A DNA stretch of 64,000 bases from Chitinibacter fontanus (GCF_013423785.1 NZ_CP058952.1:2569665-2633664); one strand, 5' to 3'. Positions 1-9,155 are shown, numbered from the stretch's first letter. Numbers and translations: made by a program. Notes: a model not told the origin generated them from the letters alone.

Positions 1-413
1 GCTCGCTGACGGTGGATTTATCGAATACCTATTTGGAATGGGCGGGTCGCAACTTTGCGCTAAATGGTATGGATCCAGCCAAGCATCAGCGCGTGCGTGC
101 CGATGTATTTGAGTTTTTGCGCGAGGCGACCTGCAGCCCGCAAAAATACGATTTGATCGTGATGGACCCGCCAAGCTTTTCCAACTCGAAAAAAATGCTC
201 GGCGTACTCGATGTGCAGCGCGATCATGCGTATTTGATTGAGTCGTGTATGAGCATGCTCGCGCCCGGCGGCGTACTGTATTTCTCGAATAATCTGCGCA
301 GCTTCGAGCTGGACCCGATGTTTGTCGGTCGTTGCGAAAACCTGACCGCGCAATCGATTCCGGAAGACTTCCGTAATAAGCGCATTCATCAGTGCTTCCG
401 TTTTACTAAGTAA
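1..413 (+). CDS. rlmL: 23S rRNA (guanine) methyltransferase RlmL/RlmK, C-terminal part (5' end outside window)
   Basis: This is the C-terminal portion of the bifunctional 23S rRNA methyltransferase RlmL (RlmK half), which uses S-adenosylmethionine to make m7G2069 (E. coli numbering). The frame is open from the left edge and ends with TAA at 411-413, so the gene is cut by the window boundary. Visible Rossmann-methyltransferase signatures are VDLSNTYLEWA (SAM-binding acidic loop), the catalytic-loop-like MDPPSFSNSKKM, VQRDH, and GGVLYFSNN. These match the order seen in E. coli RlmL. The gene is followed 14 bp later by the exonuclease gene on the same strand. The family assignment is firm; only about 135 residues are visible. 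Confidence 0.9.
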   Translation, partial: SLTVDLSNTYLEWAGRNFALNGMDPAKHQRVRADVFEFLREATCSPQKYDLIVMDPPSFSNSKKMLGVLDVQRDHAYLIESCMSMLAPGGVLYFSNNLRSFELDPMFVGRCENLTAQSIPEDFRNKRIHQCFRFTK

Positions 414-427
414 GTGCTGAGTTTGGT

Positions 428-1864
428 ATGAGCTATCCGTTTTACCCTGCGCCGCTGGTGCTGCTCGATCTGGAAACCACCGGCGCCAAGCCGGCGAGTG
501 ATCGGATTACCGAAATTGGTTTGGTGCATGTCAATGCCGAGGGGGAGGGTATTGCCACCTGGAGTAACTTGGTTAATCCTTGCCAGGTAATACCCCCGTT
601 TATTCAGGAATTAACTGGTATTGATAACGCGATGGTGGCCGATGCGCCGACCTTTGCGCAGCTCGCCGATCAGGTGCTGGAAAAACTACAAGATCGCGTG
701 TTTGTTGCACACAATGCGCGCTTTGATTACACCTTTTTGCGCAATGAATTTAAGCGCCTTGGCATGACTTTTCGCGCCAAAGTACTGTGCACCGTGCAGC
801 TCTCGCGCAAACTGTATCCGGATGAATTCAAACACAGCCTTGATGCGCTGATTGCGCGGCATGGCTTGGAATATCATGGCGAGCGCCATCGTGCGCTGAC
901 CGATGCTGAGCTGATTTACCAGTTTCTAAACGCAGCGGTAAACGATTTGGGTGCTGAGCGTGTGCAGCAGGCGATTGATGAGCTGATTCGTCCGCCCGCC
1001 TTGCCGCCGCAAATCGACGAGAAAATCATTGACGATTTGCCCGATACCGCTGGCGTGTATATTTTTTATGGCGAGCATGACGAAGCGCTGTTTGTCGGTA
1101 GCAATAGCAATCTGCGCCGCCGTGTATTGCAGCATTTTGGCAAAAAAGCAGAAGAAGGGCAGGGGGCATCGTTGGCTGCAGCGCTGCGCCGGATTGACTG
1201 GATCGAAACCTCGGGGGATCTCGGCTCTGCTTTGCTTGAACGCCGCTTGCTGAGCGAGTTACGTCCGCGCTTTAACCCTGCGGTACGGCAAAAGATCGAT
1301 CAAACTCAATCTGTATGGGAAATTGTGTTGCCTGAGTTGGGCGCGGTTAAGCAAGCCGCAACCCTGCAGCCCAAATTACGGCCTCTGAGTGAAATCGCGC
1401 AAGCCAAAGGTGATTTATTTGGGCCATTTCGTGGGGCACGTGAGGCACAAAACGTACTGAACCGCATTATTAAAGGGCAGGCTTTATGCCGCGTGGTTTT
1501 AGGGTTGGAAAAGCCCAAGAAGAGCACTCTGGGTCAGGCTTGTGCTGCGTTGGCTCAAGGGGAATGTCGTGGCGCTTGCGTGGGGCGCGAACCGCTGAGT
1601 ATGCACCATGCACGTTTATTGGCTGCGCTGGCGAAACACAAGCTAGCGCAATGGCCGTATGCTGGGGCAGTTGGAATATTAGAAGGTCCCGAGTGGGCAC
1701 AAGTAATGCATGTCTTTGATCAGTGGGTATACCTCGGTGAGGTACATGACCAAAGTGATTTGGCTCAATTGCTTGCCAGCCCATACCCTGCTTATGATCT
1801 GGATATGGCTAAATTGATCCGCGCACAACTGCGTACAGCAACCGCGATCGAGCTATTGGCATAA
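428..1864 (+). CDS. DEDDh 3'-5' exonuclease fused to a GIY-YIG nuclease domain
   Basis: A 478-residue fusion of two nuclease modules. Residues about 8-170 form a DnaQ/Pol III epsilon-like exonuclease: Exo I LLDLETTG, Exo II VAHNARFDYTFL and Exo III HRALTDAE, giving the D-E-D-D-h set. Residues about 202-285 form a UvrC/Cho-like GIY-YIG domain: LPDTAGVYIFYG, then LFVGSNSNLRRRVLQHF and an RPRFNP motif. The remaining 190 residues resemble the C-terminal region of Cho-type proteins. Proteins of this architecture are usually annotated as an epsilon-subunit-like or Cho-like excision nuclease, and a role in nucleotide excision repair is inferred. The second tyrosine of GIY-YIG appears as LFVGSNSN, so the signature is degenerate. 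Start ATG at 428 follows rlmL by 14 bp, so co-transcription is possible. Confidence 0.85.
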   Translation: MSYPFYPAPLVLLDLETTGAKPASDRITEIGLVHVNAEGEGIATWSNLVNPCQVIPPFIQELTGIDNAMVADAPTFAQLADQVLEKLQDRVFVAHNARFDYTFLRNEFKRLGMTFRAKVLCTVQLSRKLYPDEFKHSLDALIARHGLEYHGERHRALTDAELIYQFLNAAVNDLGAERVQQAIDELIRPPALPPQIDEKIIDDLPDTAGVYIFYGEHDEALFVGSNSNLRRRVLQHFGKKAEEGQGASLAAALRRIDWIETSGDLGSALLERRLLSELRPRFNPAVRQKIDQTQSVWEIVLPELGAVKQAATLQPKLRPLSEIAQAKGDLFGPFRGAREAQNVLNRIIKGQALCRVVLGLEKPKKSTLGQACAALAQGECRGACVGREPLSMHHARLLAALAKHKLAQWPYAGAVGILEGPEWAQVMHVFDQWVYLGEVHDQSDLAQLLASPYPAYDLDMAKLIRAQLRTATAIELLA

Positions 1865-1868
1865 TAAA

Positions 1869-2051
1869 TTACTGCCCTACCCGGTATTCTGCGCGTCGCC
1901 AGCAGGTGCGGGCATCTTCATCGGGCCAGCAGACAATCGTGGGGCTTATGCTGGTATGGCGCGGAATCGACCGCGGCTGCATAGATACCATCATGGCAAA
2001 CGCAGTGCTGGCCGCAATAGCCGCTAGTAGTATGCTAATTTTTTCAAGCAT
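1869..2051 (-). CDS. small exported or membrane-anchored hypothetical protein
   Basis: A 60-residue open frame on the minus strand, convergent with the exonuclease gene (4 bp between stops). The N-terminus MLEKISILLAAIAASTAFA looks like a signal peptide or a single membrane anchor. The rest is a short polar tail with two cysteines (CWPDEDARTCW). A weak purine-rich stretch (AGGGAA) lies about 8 bases before the ATG. I recognise no family. The convergent packing and signal-like N-terminus favour a real gene, but its length makes this uncertain. Confidence 0.45.
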   Translation of the reverse strand: MLEKISILLAAIAASTAFAMMVSMQPRSIPRHTSISPTIVCWPDEDARTCWRRAEYRVGQ

Positions 2052-2170
2052 AGGGTTTTCCCTAGTATGGAAGTTCGCCCCAAGTATATTATTTCTCTTC
2101 TCTAAAGCAAGTTGAATTATTCAAGTAAGTAATAGATTGGTATTTGGTAATAAACTAATATTTAGTGGCA

Positions 2171-2210
2171 ATAAAAAAGCCAAGCCTGAATCGGCTTGGC
2201 TTTTTTATTG
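2171..2210 (-). terminator. bidirectional intrinsic terminator
   Basis: Stem GCCAAGCC (2179-2186) with GGCTTGGC (2193-2200), an A-run before and a T-run after. It serves the PIG-L gene on the minus strand and could also stop plus-strand transcription. Confidence 0.85.
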
Positions 2211-2223
2211 CCCATTGGGAAAC

Positions 2224-3084
2224 TTAAGCGAGAATGGCTTTGATATCGTCGCTTTCGCTGATGGTATATTTTTTAGCGTTGGCTACTAACTGGCTGCCGT
2301 CAAATTGACCGATATGATAAATCGTACCAAATGAGAACGTTGGTGCCGCTGCACCTTGCCCGCCGCAAACTTCCGCGCCACGGCGCACATTATCCGCCAT
2401 CCAACCTGGCAGACGCAGGTGGTAAGGATTGCGACGTACTTCTTCAACGTGGCACGCCAAGGCCGCGATCAGGTCTGCCGTATCTTGCTCATTGGTCGCG
2501 ATCAGTGCATTCGGAGCATCCATTTGACGCCAGAATTCGCTCTGCACGATGGTGCAGCTGTGATTGGCTGCTTTAAGCGCATCAACAACTAAGTAATGCG
2601 TGCCAATGTGAGCCGAGTGGTAATCATTATTGTGCGGGCAAACTACAACGCTTGGTTTGTGTTCGCTGATGATTTTGGCGATGACAGCTACTTTTTCTGC
2701 CCATGCCGCAGGATCTTCATCACGCGTTTTAGTAGTCACAGACATCAGCCCGCCAGGGATAGTTTCCAGCAAGCCCCAGCCCAGATATGCACAGGCATTA
2801 GATACTTCGACCCAGCGCTCTGGCTGGCGTTTAAGGCCAGAGCCTTGCGTTACCGCAACGTTGATTACTTTAAAGCCCGCTTCACGGCCCAAGCGTAGCG
2901 GCAGGGCACCAATAATGCATTCATCGTCAGGGTGCGGGGCAAAAATCATCGCAACAGGCGCATCTGCAGCCACAGTAGGGGCTGCAGCTTTGCCTAGGGT
3001 GCTTAAATCGCTAAACAAAGGTGCATCTTTTTTTTGTAATAGCTCGTTATGCGCTTGCACGAGTGCGAGGTAAGGATTGCTCAT
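2224..3084 (-). CDS. PIG-L family (LmbE-like) deacetylase
   Basis: A 286-residue member of the PIG-L/LmbE superfamily, zinc-dependent deacetylases acting on N-acetylglucosaminyl or related N-acyl substrates. The metal-binding motif is present as FAPHPDDECIIG near residue 50, and a downstream VCPHNNDYHSAH segment supplies the second histidine cluster. The start is placed at 3084 because GGAG lies 10 bases upstream of that ATG; the open frame continues 42 residues further upstream without a good ribosome site. A terminator follows directly. The true substrate is unknown; a role in sugar or cell-wall turnover in this chitin degrader is only a guess. Confidence 0.85.
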   Translation of the reverse strand: MSNPYLALVQAHNELLQKKDAPLFSDLSTLGKAAAPTVAADAPVAMIFAPHPDDECIIGALPLRLGREAGFKVINVAVTQGSGLKRQPERWVEVSNACAYLGWGLLETIPGGLMSVTTKTRDEDPAAWAEKVAVIAKIISEHKPSVVVCPHNNDYHSAHIGTHYLVVDALKAANHSCTIVQSEFWRQMDAPNALIATNEQDTADLIAALACHVEEVRRNPYHLRLPGWMADNVRRGAEVCGGQGAAAPTFSFGTIYHIGQFDGSQLVANAKKYTISESDDIKAILA

Positions 3085-3342
3085 TCGATGATCGCTCCAA
3101 AGGTGAGTGAAAATGACGCCCTGCGGGCAATATGCGGCCAAGCGGGGCGCGTCAGAATATGCAAGAGTATAGGCGCTCTGCCCGAGCCGACCAAGTGCTT
3201 TTGCTTGCAACCGCTACGGGCTCTGATGTAACGCAGAATTTTGTGCGCACCTTGATACAAAAGCTCTCACTCGATTGCGGCATAATGCTGAGTTGGCCGG
3301 AAAAGTACAGCTTCGGTGTTTCAGAAAGGATCAATTCGCAGC

Positions 3343-4371
3343 ATGCGGTATTTTTATTCTTCATTAATCGTCACCCTGTGTGGCTTGGCGGGTGCTTGGG
3401 CGATTGGCGGTTGGGCTGGGTTGTGGATTGCGTTCAATCTGGCCTTGTTAGAAACCAGCTTGAGTTTCGACAATGCGGTGGTCAATGCGTCGGTACTGCG
3501 GCATTGGGATGAAAAATGGCGTCAGCGTTTTCTGCTGTGGGGCATGCTGATTGCCGTATTTGGCATGCGCGTTGTATTTCCACTGATTATTGTCGCGGTG
3601 ATCGCGGGCATGGCGCCTATGCCTGGCCCAATGGCCTTATGGCAATACTGCAATACCGGTGTGTGGCCACCCCATGATGTTTTGTCACTGGCGATTATCA
3701 ATCCCGATCGCTATGCCGCGATATTGACGTCTGCTCATATCGAGGTGACGGCATTTGGCGGGGCATTTTTGCTACTGGTTTTTTTAAACTTCTTTATTGA
3801 TTACGAAAAAGAAACGCATTGGTTAGCGCCGATGGAAAAAGCCTTAGCGAAGTTAGGTAAGTTAGAAATGGCAGCTGTGCTTATTAGTTTAGTGCTGCTG
3901 TTAGTAATAGCCGCTACCATGCCGCAAGCGGAAGCAATGCGCTTTTTGGTGGCAGGGATTTGGGGCGTGGTGGTGTTTGTACTTGTCGACGGTTTGGGGG
4001 ATTTGATCGGCGATGGGGGGGCTGCGGCAAAAACAGGGATCGCAGGGTTTATTTATCTGGAAATTCTCGATGCATCCTTCTCGTTTGATGGTGTATTAGG
4101 CGCCTTTGCATTGACGAAAAATATTTTCCTTATTGCCATTGGGCTTGGAATTGGGGCAATGTTCGTGCGCAGCTTCACCTTGATGTTAGTGGAGAAAGGC
4201 ACGCTCAATGCATTTAAATATCTTGAGCATGGCGCATTCTGGGCCATTGGTGCTTTGTCGGCCGTGATGCTGTTGGCTGCGCGCTTTCATATTCCGGAAG
4301 TTATCACCGGTGGCGTGGCCGCCTGTTTGATTATATTGGCGGCACTTCACTCATGGATGGTTAAAGATTAG
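3343..4371 (+). CDS. DUF475 family integral membrane protein (TerC superfamily)
   Basis: A 342-residue polytopic membrane protein of the DUF475 family, related to TerC. Hydrophobic segments run through the whole length, with the characteristic acidic repeats in membrane context: ETSLSFDNAVVNAS near the N-terminus and LEILDASFSFDGVLG in the second half. These E/D-x-SxSFDN-type motifs are the likely metal-binding elements. The start at 3343 is chosen because AAGGA (3326-3330) precedes it; a GTG at 3316 would add nine residues. Function is undefined in the family; metal-ion homeostasis is inferred from TerC/Alx. It is the first of two TerC-superfamily genes flanking fimV. Confidence 0.88.
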   Translation: MRYFYSSLIVTLCGLAGAWAIGGWAGLWIAFNLALLETSLSFDNAVVNASVLRHWDEKWRQRFLLWGMLIAVFGMRVVFPLIIVAVIAGMAPMPGPMALWQYCNTGVWPPHDVLSLAIINPDRYAAILTSAHIEVTAFGGAFLLLVFLNFFIDYEKETHWLAPMEKALAKLGKLEMAAVLISLVLLLVIAATMPQAEAMRFLVAGIWGVVVFVLVDGLGDLIGDGGAAAKTGIAGFIYLEILDASFSFDGVLGAFALTKNIFLIAIGLGIGAMFVRSFTLMLVEKGTLNAFKYLEHGAFWAIGALSAVMLLAARFHIPEVITGGVAACLIILAALHSWMVKD

Positions 4372-4372
4372 T

Positions 4373-4433
4373 AGGGTATTGCTTCGTAGATCAATTTTGA
4401 TAGGCTTTACGGGGTTATACCCATAATAGCTTT
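4373..4433. repeat. GGGTATTGC-type intergenic inverted repeat (divergent copy)
   Basis: Immediately after the DUF475 stop, GGGTATTGC is followed about 40 bases later by GGGTTATACCC. It resembles the cleaner copies at 41671-41727 and 48947-48998, which also start right after a stop codon. Weak on its own. Confidence 0.35.
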
Positions 4434-4468
4434 ACCTAGTTTGCATTACATTGCTATCAACCTTATTG

Positions 4469-4502
4469 CCACCGCGCATCGATTGCTGCGGTGGTTTTTT
4501 TT
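4469..4502 (+). terminator. intrinsic terminator upstream of fimV
   Basis: Stem CCACCGC (4469-4475) with GCGGTGG (4488-4494), followed by eight T. It would end transcription from the DUF475 gene. The rest of the 4372-4619 gap shows no open frame. Confidence 0.8.
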
Positions 4503-4619
4503 CGCCAAATTTTGCCTGCGGCAAACCACTCAAACAAATTTGTCTTCACTTGAGCTTTGGCTTTTGCGCTGAGTCAGCTAAAAACAAATGAAAATCAGAT
4601 TTGCTGATGAGGGGTTGAA

Positions 4620-6455
4620 ATGAAAAATAATATCTTGCCATTTGCGCTAGCGCCCATTGCCGCTGTCTTGTCGATGATCAGTTTTTCAGCGCAAGCAATG
4701 ACGATCGGTGAGCTGCAGATCAAGTCCCACATTGGGCAGCGATTTAAGGCGGAGATACCATATCGGCTCAATGGGGATGAAAGGCTGCTTGAAGACTGCA
4801 ATCAATTACGCCCAAGCGAGAGTGATTCAACTTATCTGGGGCCTGCAAACCTGCAAATTGTACCCAGTGGTGATGGTAGCTCTGGGGTCATCAGAGTCAC
4901 CTCGCAAAAACCTGCGGATGAACCCATTATCGGGTTTGCTTTGCATGTGGAATGCGAGAATATCAATTTAACGCGCGATTTTACCGTTTTCCTTGACCCC
5001 GCTCCTGTGGTCGAAACCCCGGTCGTGTCTAGCCGAGATTTCAAACTAGTTGCGCCCAAAGCGCGTGAGCCCGCCCCAGCTGGCAAGGCAAGCATCGTGC
5101 AAAAAGACACCACTCTGCCGCAAATTGCACAGCGATATTACTCACCATCCTCTGCTCAGTTTGCGCGCTATCTTGAAAAGTTGCAGCGCAGTAACCCAGG
5201 CATTGGGCCTGAAGACATCATTGCCGCAGGCTCGCCAATCGTATTGCCACCTCGTCCCAAAGCAAAGCTGTCCCCAGCAGCTGAAAATTTTCCAGCCGCT
5301 CAAAATGCAGCAAATTTATCTCCTGAGCATGGTCAATTAAGGCTCGAAGGTGCTGAGCGAACCCTGCCACAAACTAACGCCAAAGTGAATGCTGACGCCT
5401 ACGTGAAAGAGTTGGAAGCTAAAGTTGCTGAGTTAAGTGATCTCAGAAAAAAGCTACAAGCTGAAATCGATGCGTTAGACACTCGGTTGGCACAAAACTC
5501 CAAGCAATTGCAGCTCGAGTCGGGCAATTTAGCTAAATCCGTGGCTGCGATCCCCAGCAGCGCACCAGCTGCTACGCAAGTACCAGTAGTTGCTGCAGCG
5601 TCAACACCTGTGCGTACTACGGTACAGTCACAGTTTGCTTGGCAATGGCCAGCGCTTGGTCTGTTAGGCTTGTTGGGCGGTGGGGTTTGGTGGTGGGTAC
5701 GGCGTCGTGCCGAAGATGATTCATACACGAATGCTAATCTTGGGCTAAGTGTAAATGCATTTGCGCCTGCTGTTGCCGCGCAGCGGCAGGGGGCTACGCA
5801 ATTTTCCTTGTTGCAACATCCTAATTCGGCAATCGAGGTGACGGATGGTGAGTCGAGTAGCCTAGAACAAGCGCAGTTTTTCTTGGCTCATGGCGATACC
5901 TTGCGGGCGATTGAGTTGCTGCAGCAACTGGTTGAGGCTGATCCGCAGGACGTGGAGCGTTGGTTAATGCTATTTAGGGTGTATCGGCAACAGGGTATGA
6001 AATCCGATTATATTCAGTTAGCACATCGTTTTCGTGCTCAGGAGCCGGCGCCTGCTGCCGACGATTGGGAGTTGGTTCGCAGTATTGGTTTTAAATTGGC
6101 GCCCGAGCATGAGCTATTCGCTCGTGAAGAATCGATACCAACTCATACCGTGGCACCATCTGCAGATACGCCACTTGAGTTGGCAATTGTGAATCTCAGC
6201 AGTTCTTCGTCGCAGTCTCCACAGGCTGATAGTGCAGAACAAATCAATTTGATTGAGATGTTTCAAGCAGCCAAACCTGTCGAGCAGCGGGCTCCCGTCT
6301 TACCTGCGACTGAGGACGTGCTGGATAACAATTTGATTGTTCCTCCACTGTCAAATCGGACGTCAGAACAAGAAGATAAATCGGATGTCGAAAAGTTAGA
6401 CTTCGCTGTCAATGATATTGAGTTTGAAGATGATAATAAGCCGGTCGACAAATAA
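4620..6455 (+). CDS. fimV: FimV/TspA-like pilus-associated inner membrane protein
   Basis: A 611-residue FimV-like protein, which in Pseudomonas and Neisseria relatives supports type IV pilus assembly and twitching. Residues 1-26 are a signal peptide ending FSAQA. The FimV N-terminal domain follows (MTIGELQIKSHIGQRFKAEI). A LysM-type peptidoglycan-binding segment lies at about 155-210. A coiled coil (about 262-300), one membrane helix (about 345-365, WPALGLLGLLGGG) and an acidic cytoplasmic tail with a TPR-like unit (AQFFLAHGDTLRAIELLQQL) complete it. The GAGGGG ribosome site is ideally placed. It is shorter than Pseudomonas FimV (over 900 residues), mainly in the acidic C-terminal region. 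A palindromic terminator follows. Confidence 0.85.
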   Translation: MKNNILPFALAPIAAVLSMISFSAQAMTIGELQIKSHIGQRFKAEIPYRLNGDERLLEDCNQLRPSESDSTYLGPANLQIVPSGDGSSGVIRVTSQKPADEPIIGFALHVECENINLTRDFTVFLDPAPVVETPVVSSRDFKLVAPKAREPAPAGKASIVQKDTTLPQIAQRYYSPSSAQFARYLEKLQRSNPGIGPEDIIAAGSPIVLPPRPKAKLSPAAENFPAAQNAANLSPEHGQLRLEGAERTLPQTNAKVNADAYVKELEAKVAELSDLRKKLQAEIDALDTRLAQNSKQLQLESGNLAKSVAAIPSSAPAATQVPVVAAASTPVRTTVQSQFAWQWPALGLLGLLGGGVWWWVRRRAEDDSYTNANLGLSVNAFAPAVAAQRQGATQFSLLQHPNSAIEVTDGESSSLEQAQFFLAHGDTLRAIELLQQLVEADPQDVERWLMLFRVYRQQGMKSDYIQLAHRFRAQEPAPAADDWELVRSIGFKLAPEHELFAREESIPTHTVAPSADTPLELAIVNLSSSSSQSPQADSAEQINLIEMFQAAKPVEQRAPVLPATEDVLDNNLIVPPLSNRTSEQEDKSDVEKLDFAVNDIEFEDDNKPVDK

Positions 6456-6467
6456 GTACGCAGTAAT

Positions 6468-6495
6468 AAAAAAGCCCACCTAGGTGGGCTTTTTT
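6468..6495. terminator. bidirectional terminator between fimV and the TerC gene
   Basis: Perfect 14+14 base palindrome centred on CCTAGG, flanked by A6 on one side and T6 on the other. It closes both convergent genes. Confidence 0.9.
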
Positions 6496-6511
6496 ATTGC
6501 TTGAGCAATGC

Positions 6512-7507
6512 TTAGTGTGTTTCAGTGTTCGCGGTTTCGCCACGAGTTTTCCATAGGGAGTAGAGAACACCAGCTAGCAATAGTCCAAATGTCACGCCAA
6601 GAGATACTGCGGTTGGAATTTTGAAATCAGTGAAGCCTTCGTGGTTAAAGTAAACCAAGCCAACTTTGACCCCAATAAACACCAACACCACTGACAGCGC
6701 ATATTTCAGGTAATGGAAGCGATGAACCATAGCTGCCAATGCAAAGTACAGTGCACGCAAACCTAGAATTGCAAAAATATTCGAGGTGTAAACAATAAAT
6801 GGATCCTGCGTAATCGCAAAAATTGCCGGGATGCTATCGACCGCAAAGACCAAATCTGCCGTTTCTACCAAAATCAAGGTTAAAAAAAGCGGGGTTGCCC
6901 ACCAGCCTTTGGCCAAGCCGTGATCTTCGCCTCGTACCCAAAACTTTTCATTGTGCAGGGTAGGGGTGAAACGCATGTGTTTGCGTAGCCATTGATAGAA
7001 TTTATTGTCTTCAATTTTTCCGTGTTCATCATCGGCAATCAGCATTTTGACGCCAGTGAAGATCAGGAATGCACCAAACAACACTAAAACGCCCTGATAT
7101 TTAGCGACTAAAACGGCGCCCAGACCAATCATGACTGCGCGCATCAGGATTACGCCTAAAATCCCCCAAAACAGCACGCGGTGCTGATACATGCGTGGCA
7201 CGCCTAGGCTGCTGAAAATCAGCGCGATCACAAAAACATTGTCCATCGACAGTGATTTTTCGATCAAATAACCAGTGATGTACTCCATCCCTGCCGTTGC
7301 CCCGCGATACCACCACAACCAAGCACCGAATGCCAGGCCCATGAAAATATAAAATGCGGATAGCTTCAGGCTTTCACTGACTGTGATTTCATGCTGATCC
7401 TTGTGTAGTACGCCAAGGTCAAAGGCCAGTAAGCCAATCACCAAGGCAAAAAACATCAGCCATACCCAAAGTGGATAACCCACCCATAATGCACTCAATA
7501 AATCCAT
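6512..7507 (-). CDS. TerC/Alx family membrane protein, probable Mn2+ exporter
   Basis: A 331-residue TerC-family protein with about eight to nine membrane helices. Characteristic acidic motifs are EKSLSMDNVFVIALIF in the first half and LVETADLVFAVDSIPA in the second, which form the metal site in Alx/MeeY-type manganese exporters. A hydrophilic loop (about 160-195) joins the two halves. The length matches E. coli Alx (321). The upstream gap to the divergent tatD start is only about 75 bp. I see no yybP-ykoY manganese riboswitch there, although that element often precedes alx/terC genes. The terminator is shared with fimV. Confidence 0.88.
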   Translation of the reverse strand: MDLLSALWVGYPLWVWLMFFALVIGLLAFDLGVLHKDQHEITVSESLKLSAFYIFMGLAFGAWLWWYRGATAGMEYITGYLIEKSLSMDNVFVIALIFSSLGVPRMYQHRVLFWGILGVILMRAVMIGLGAVLVAKYQGVLVLFGAFLIFTGVKMLIADDEHGKIEDNKFYQWLRKHMRFTPTLHNEKFWVRGEDHGLAKGWWATPLFLTLILVETADLVFAVDSIPAIFAITQDPFIVYTSNIFAILGLRALYFALAAMVHRFHYLKYALSVVLVFIGVKVGLVYFNHEGFTDFKIPTAVSLGVTFGLLLAGVLYSLWKTRGETANTETH

Positions 7508-7584
7508 AAACTGCCCTTACCCTGTTAGGGATTACAATATTAATAATATTTCTATGTATAGCGTTGTTTGCCGCGATTTACACT

Positions 7585-8373
7585 ATGAGCATAAATCTGC
7601 CAATTAGTTTCATTGATAGTCACTGTCATTTGGATGCGACTGAATTTGATGCCGATCGTGACGAAGTTATTGCGCGCTCCCGATCAGTGGGGGTTACGCG
7701 ATGGTTGGTTCCTGCCGTGACGGCACAGACGTTTTCAAAAACGATCTCTATGCAGCAACGTTATGGTGCGGATATTGCACTTGGTATGCATCCAATTTAT
7801 GAAGCACAGCATCAAGAATTGCATCTGACCCAATTGCGGCAGGCACTTGAGCTGGGCAATATTATTGCGGTTGGTGAAATTGGTTTAGATTTTTATCTCC
7901 CGCAGCTTGATGCAGCCCGGCAAATTTTCTTTTTTGAAGCGCAATTACGACTTGCGCGCGATTTTGACCTGCCAGTAATTGTGCACATCCGTCGTAGCCA
8001 AGATCAAGTGCTGAAGTATTTGCGAAAGTGGCGAGTAAAAGGCGGCATTGCTCACGCGTTTAATGGTAGTGAGCAGCAAGCCGACGAGTTCATCAAGCTA
8101 GGGTTTTGCCTTGGTTTTGGTGGCGCCATGACATATAGCGGTTCACAGCGAATTCGTCGTTTAGCTCAATCAATCCCACTGGAGCAGATCGTGCTTGAAA
8201 CGGATGCCCCAGATATTCCTCCAGCCTGGTTAGCTGGCCCACCTGCAGAGCGTAATGAGCCCGCTCAATTGCCACGTATTGCAGAAACCCTTGCGCTATT
8301 GCGCCAAACAACGCTGACGCAGATCTCCGCCCAAACTTCAATCAATGTGCAAAACTGCTTATTTATGCGCTAG
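7585..8373 (+). CDS. TatD family metal-dependent hydrolase (DNase)
   Basis: A 262-residue TatD-family TIM-barrel metallohydrolase. Metal ligands are visible in order: FIDSHCHLD (HxH), VGEIGLDFY (Glu), PVIVHIRRS (His), AHAFNGS (His) and LETDAPDI (Asp). Family members act as 3'-5' exonucleases or DNases. I place the start at ATG 7585, just before the conserved IDSHCHLD; a TTG at 7564 would add seven residues. There is no clear ribosome site for either. It is divergent from the TerC gene with a very short shared promoter region. Confidence 0.9.
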   Translation: MSINLPISFIDSHCHLDATEFDADRDEVIARSRSVGVTRWLVPAVTAQTFSKTISMQQRYGADIALGMHPIYEAQHQELHLTQLRQALELGNIIAVGEIGLDFYLPQLDAARQIFFFEAQLRLARDFDLPVIVHIRRSQDQVLKYLRKWRVKGGIAHAFNGSEQQADEFIKLGFCLGFGGAMTYSGSQRIRRLAQSIPLEQIVLETDAPDIPPAWLAGPPAERNEPAQLPRIAETLALLRQTTLTQISAQTSINVQNCLFMR

Positions 8374-8635
8374 TTGGTAGGTATATTCAATTTTGCCTTA
8401 TTTTGATTGATGTGCGTTCATATACCAGCCTGTGTATCTCTATGCACTCAGGCTTGTGTGGGTAATTAATCTCGCTGATCTGATGCGTGCCAGGCCGCTG
8501 TAACCCTAAATATAAATTCTTACACAAAACATACTTTACAATGTCATAATTTGATGGCTTAATTGACGCAACAATAAAAATACGTAGTAAATCAATGCTT
8601 TAGAAGTTTATTATTTACTTATGGAGATTTTTGAA

Positions 8636-9127
8636 ATGCGTATGATTCAGATTGTTGCAGCCCTTAGCTTACTCGCTGCAGGTGTAACCCAAGCCGCTGT
8701 TGTTGATGTTCATTCGATAGGGGTATGGAATAACTATTTTTCAGATCGCTCGGTGCAGGAGTTTGATATAGCTGGGCCTGGGAAATACACGTTTAACTTC
8801 AAGTTGATTCCAAAGACTGTAAATGAGTCCATCATTACAAATATCACTGCGGTTAACTGGAATCTGGCGACTAGCGATTACAGAAAAATATTTAATTTTT
8901 CCGCAAATACAGCTAGTCATGGTGCCAATTCATTTGACAGTGGTTTAATTTCATTTGAAGCCACTAAAGCTGGTAAGTATCTGTTTAATATTAATTTTGT
9001 TTCTAAAGGGGCATGGAACGGGCAGCTTGCTACAACGGTTGCGCCGGTGCCTGAGCCTGAAACTTATGCTTTGATGGGGATGGGTATACTCGGGCTTTTA
9101 GCTGCACGGCGCCGTAAATTGAGCTAA
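8636..9127 (+). CDS. PEP-CTERM sorting domain protein 1
   Basis: A 163-residue exported protein. Residues 1-20 are a signal peptide (MRMIQIVAALSLL...TQA). The mature part is beta-rich and low in charge. The C-terminus carries the PEP-CTERM sorting signal: VPEPETYALMG, a hydrophobic helix, then an arginine cluster AARRRK. Such proteins are normally processed by an exosortase and delivered to the surface or extracellular matrix. The start is ATG 8636 because GGAG (8623-8626) sits nine bases upstream; the ATG at 8621 overlaps that ribosome site. It is the first of four same-strand PEP-CTERM genes, and its terminator separates it from the next. Specific function unknown. Confidence 0.85.
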   Translation: MRMIQIVAALSLLAAGVTQAAVVDVHSIGVWNNYFSDRSVQEFDIAGPGKYTFNFKLIPKTVNESIITNITAVNWNLATSDYRKIFNFSANTASHGANSFDSGLISFEATKAGKYLFNINFVSKGAWNGQLATTVAPVPEPETYALMGMGILGLLAARRRKLS

Positions 9128-9155
9128 ACAGCTGTTTAGTATCTGTTCTGACTTT

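Noticed and set aside
7508..7584. Manganese riboswitch (yybP-ykoY) before the TerC gene
   Set aside because: The divergent gap is only about 75 bp and shows none of the conserved motifs.
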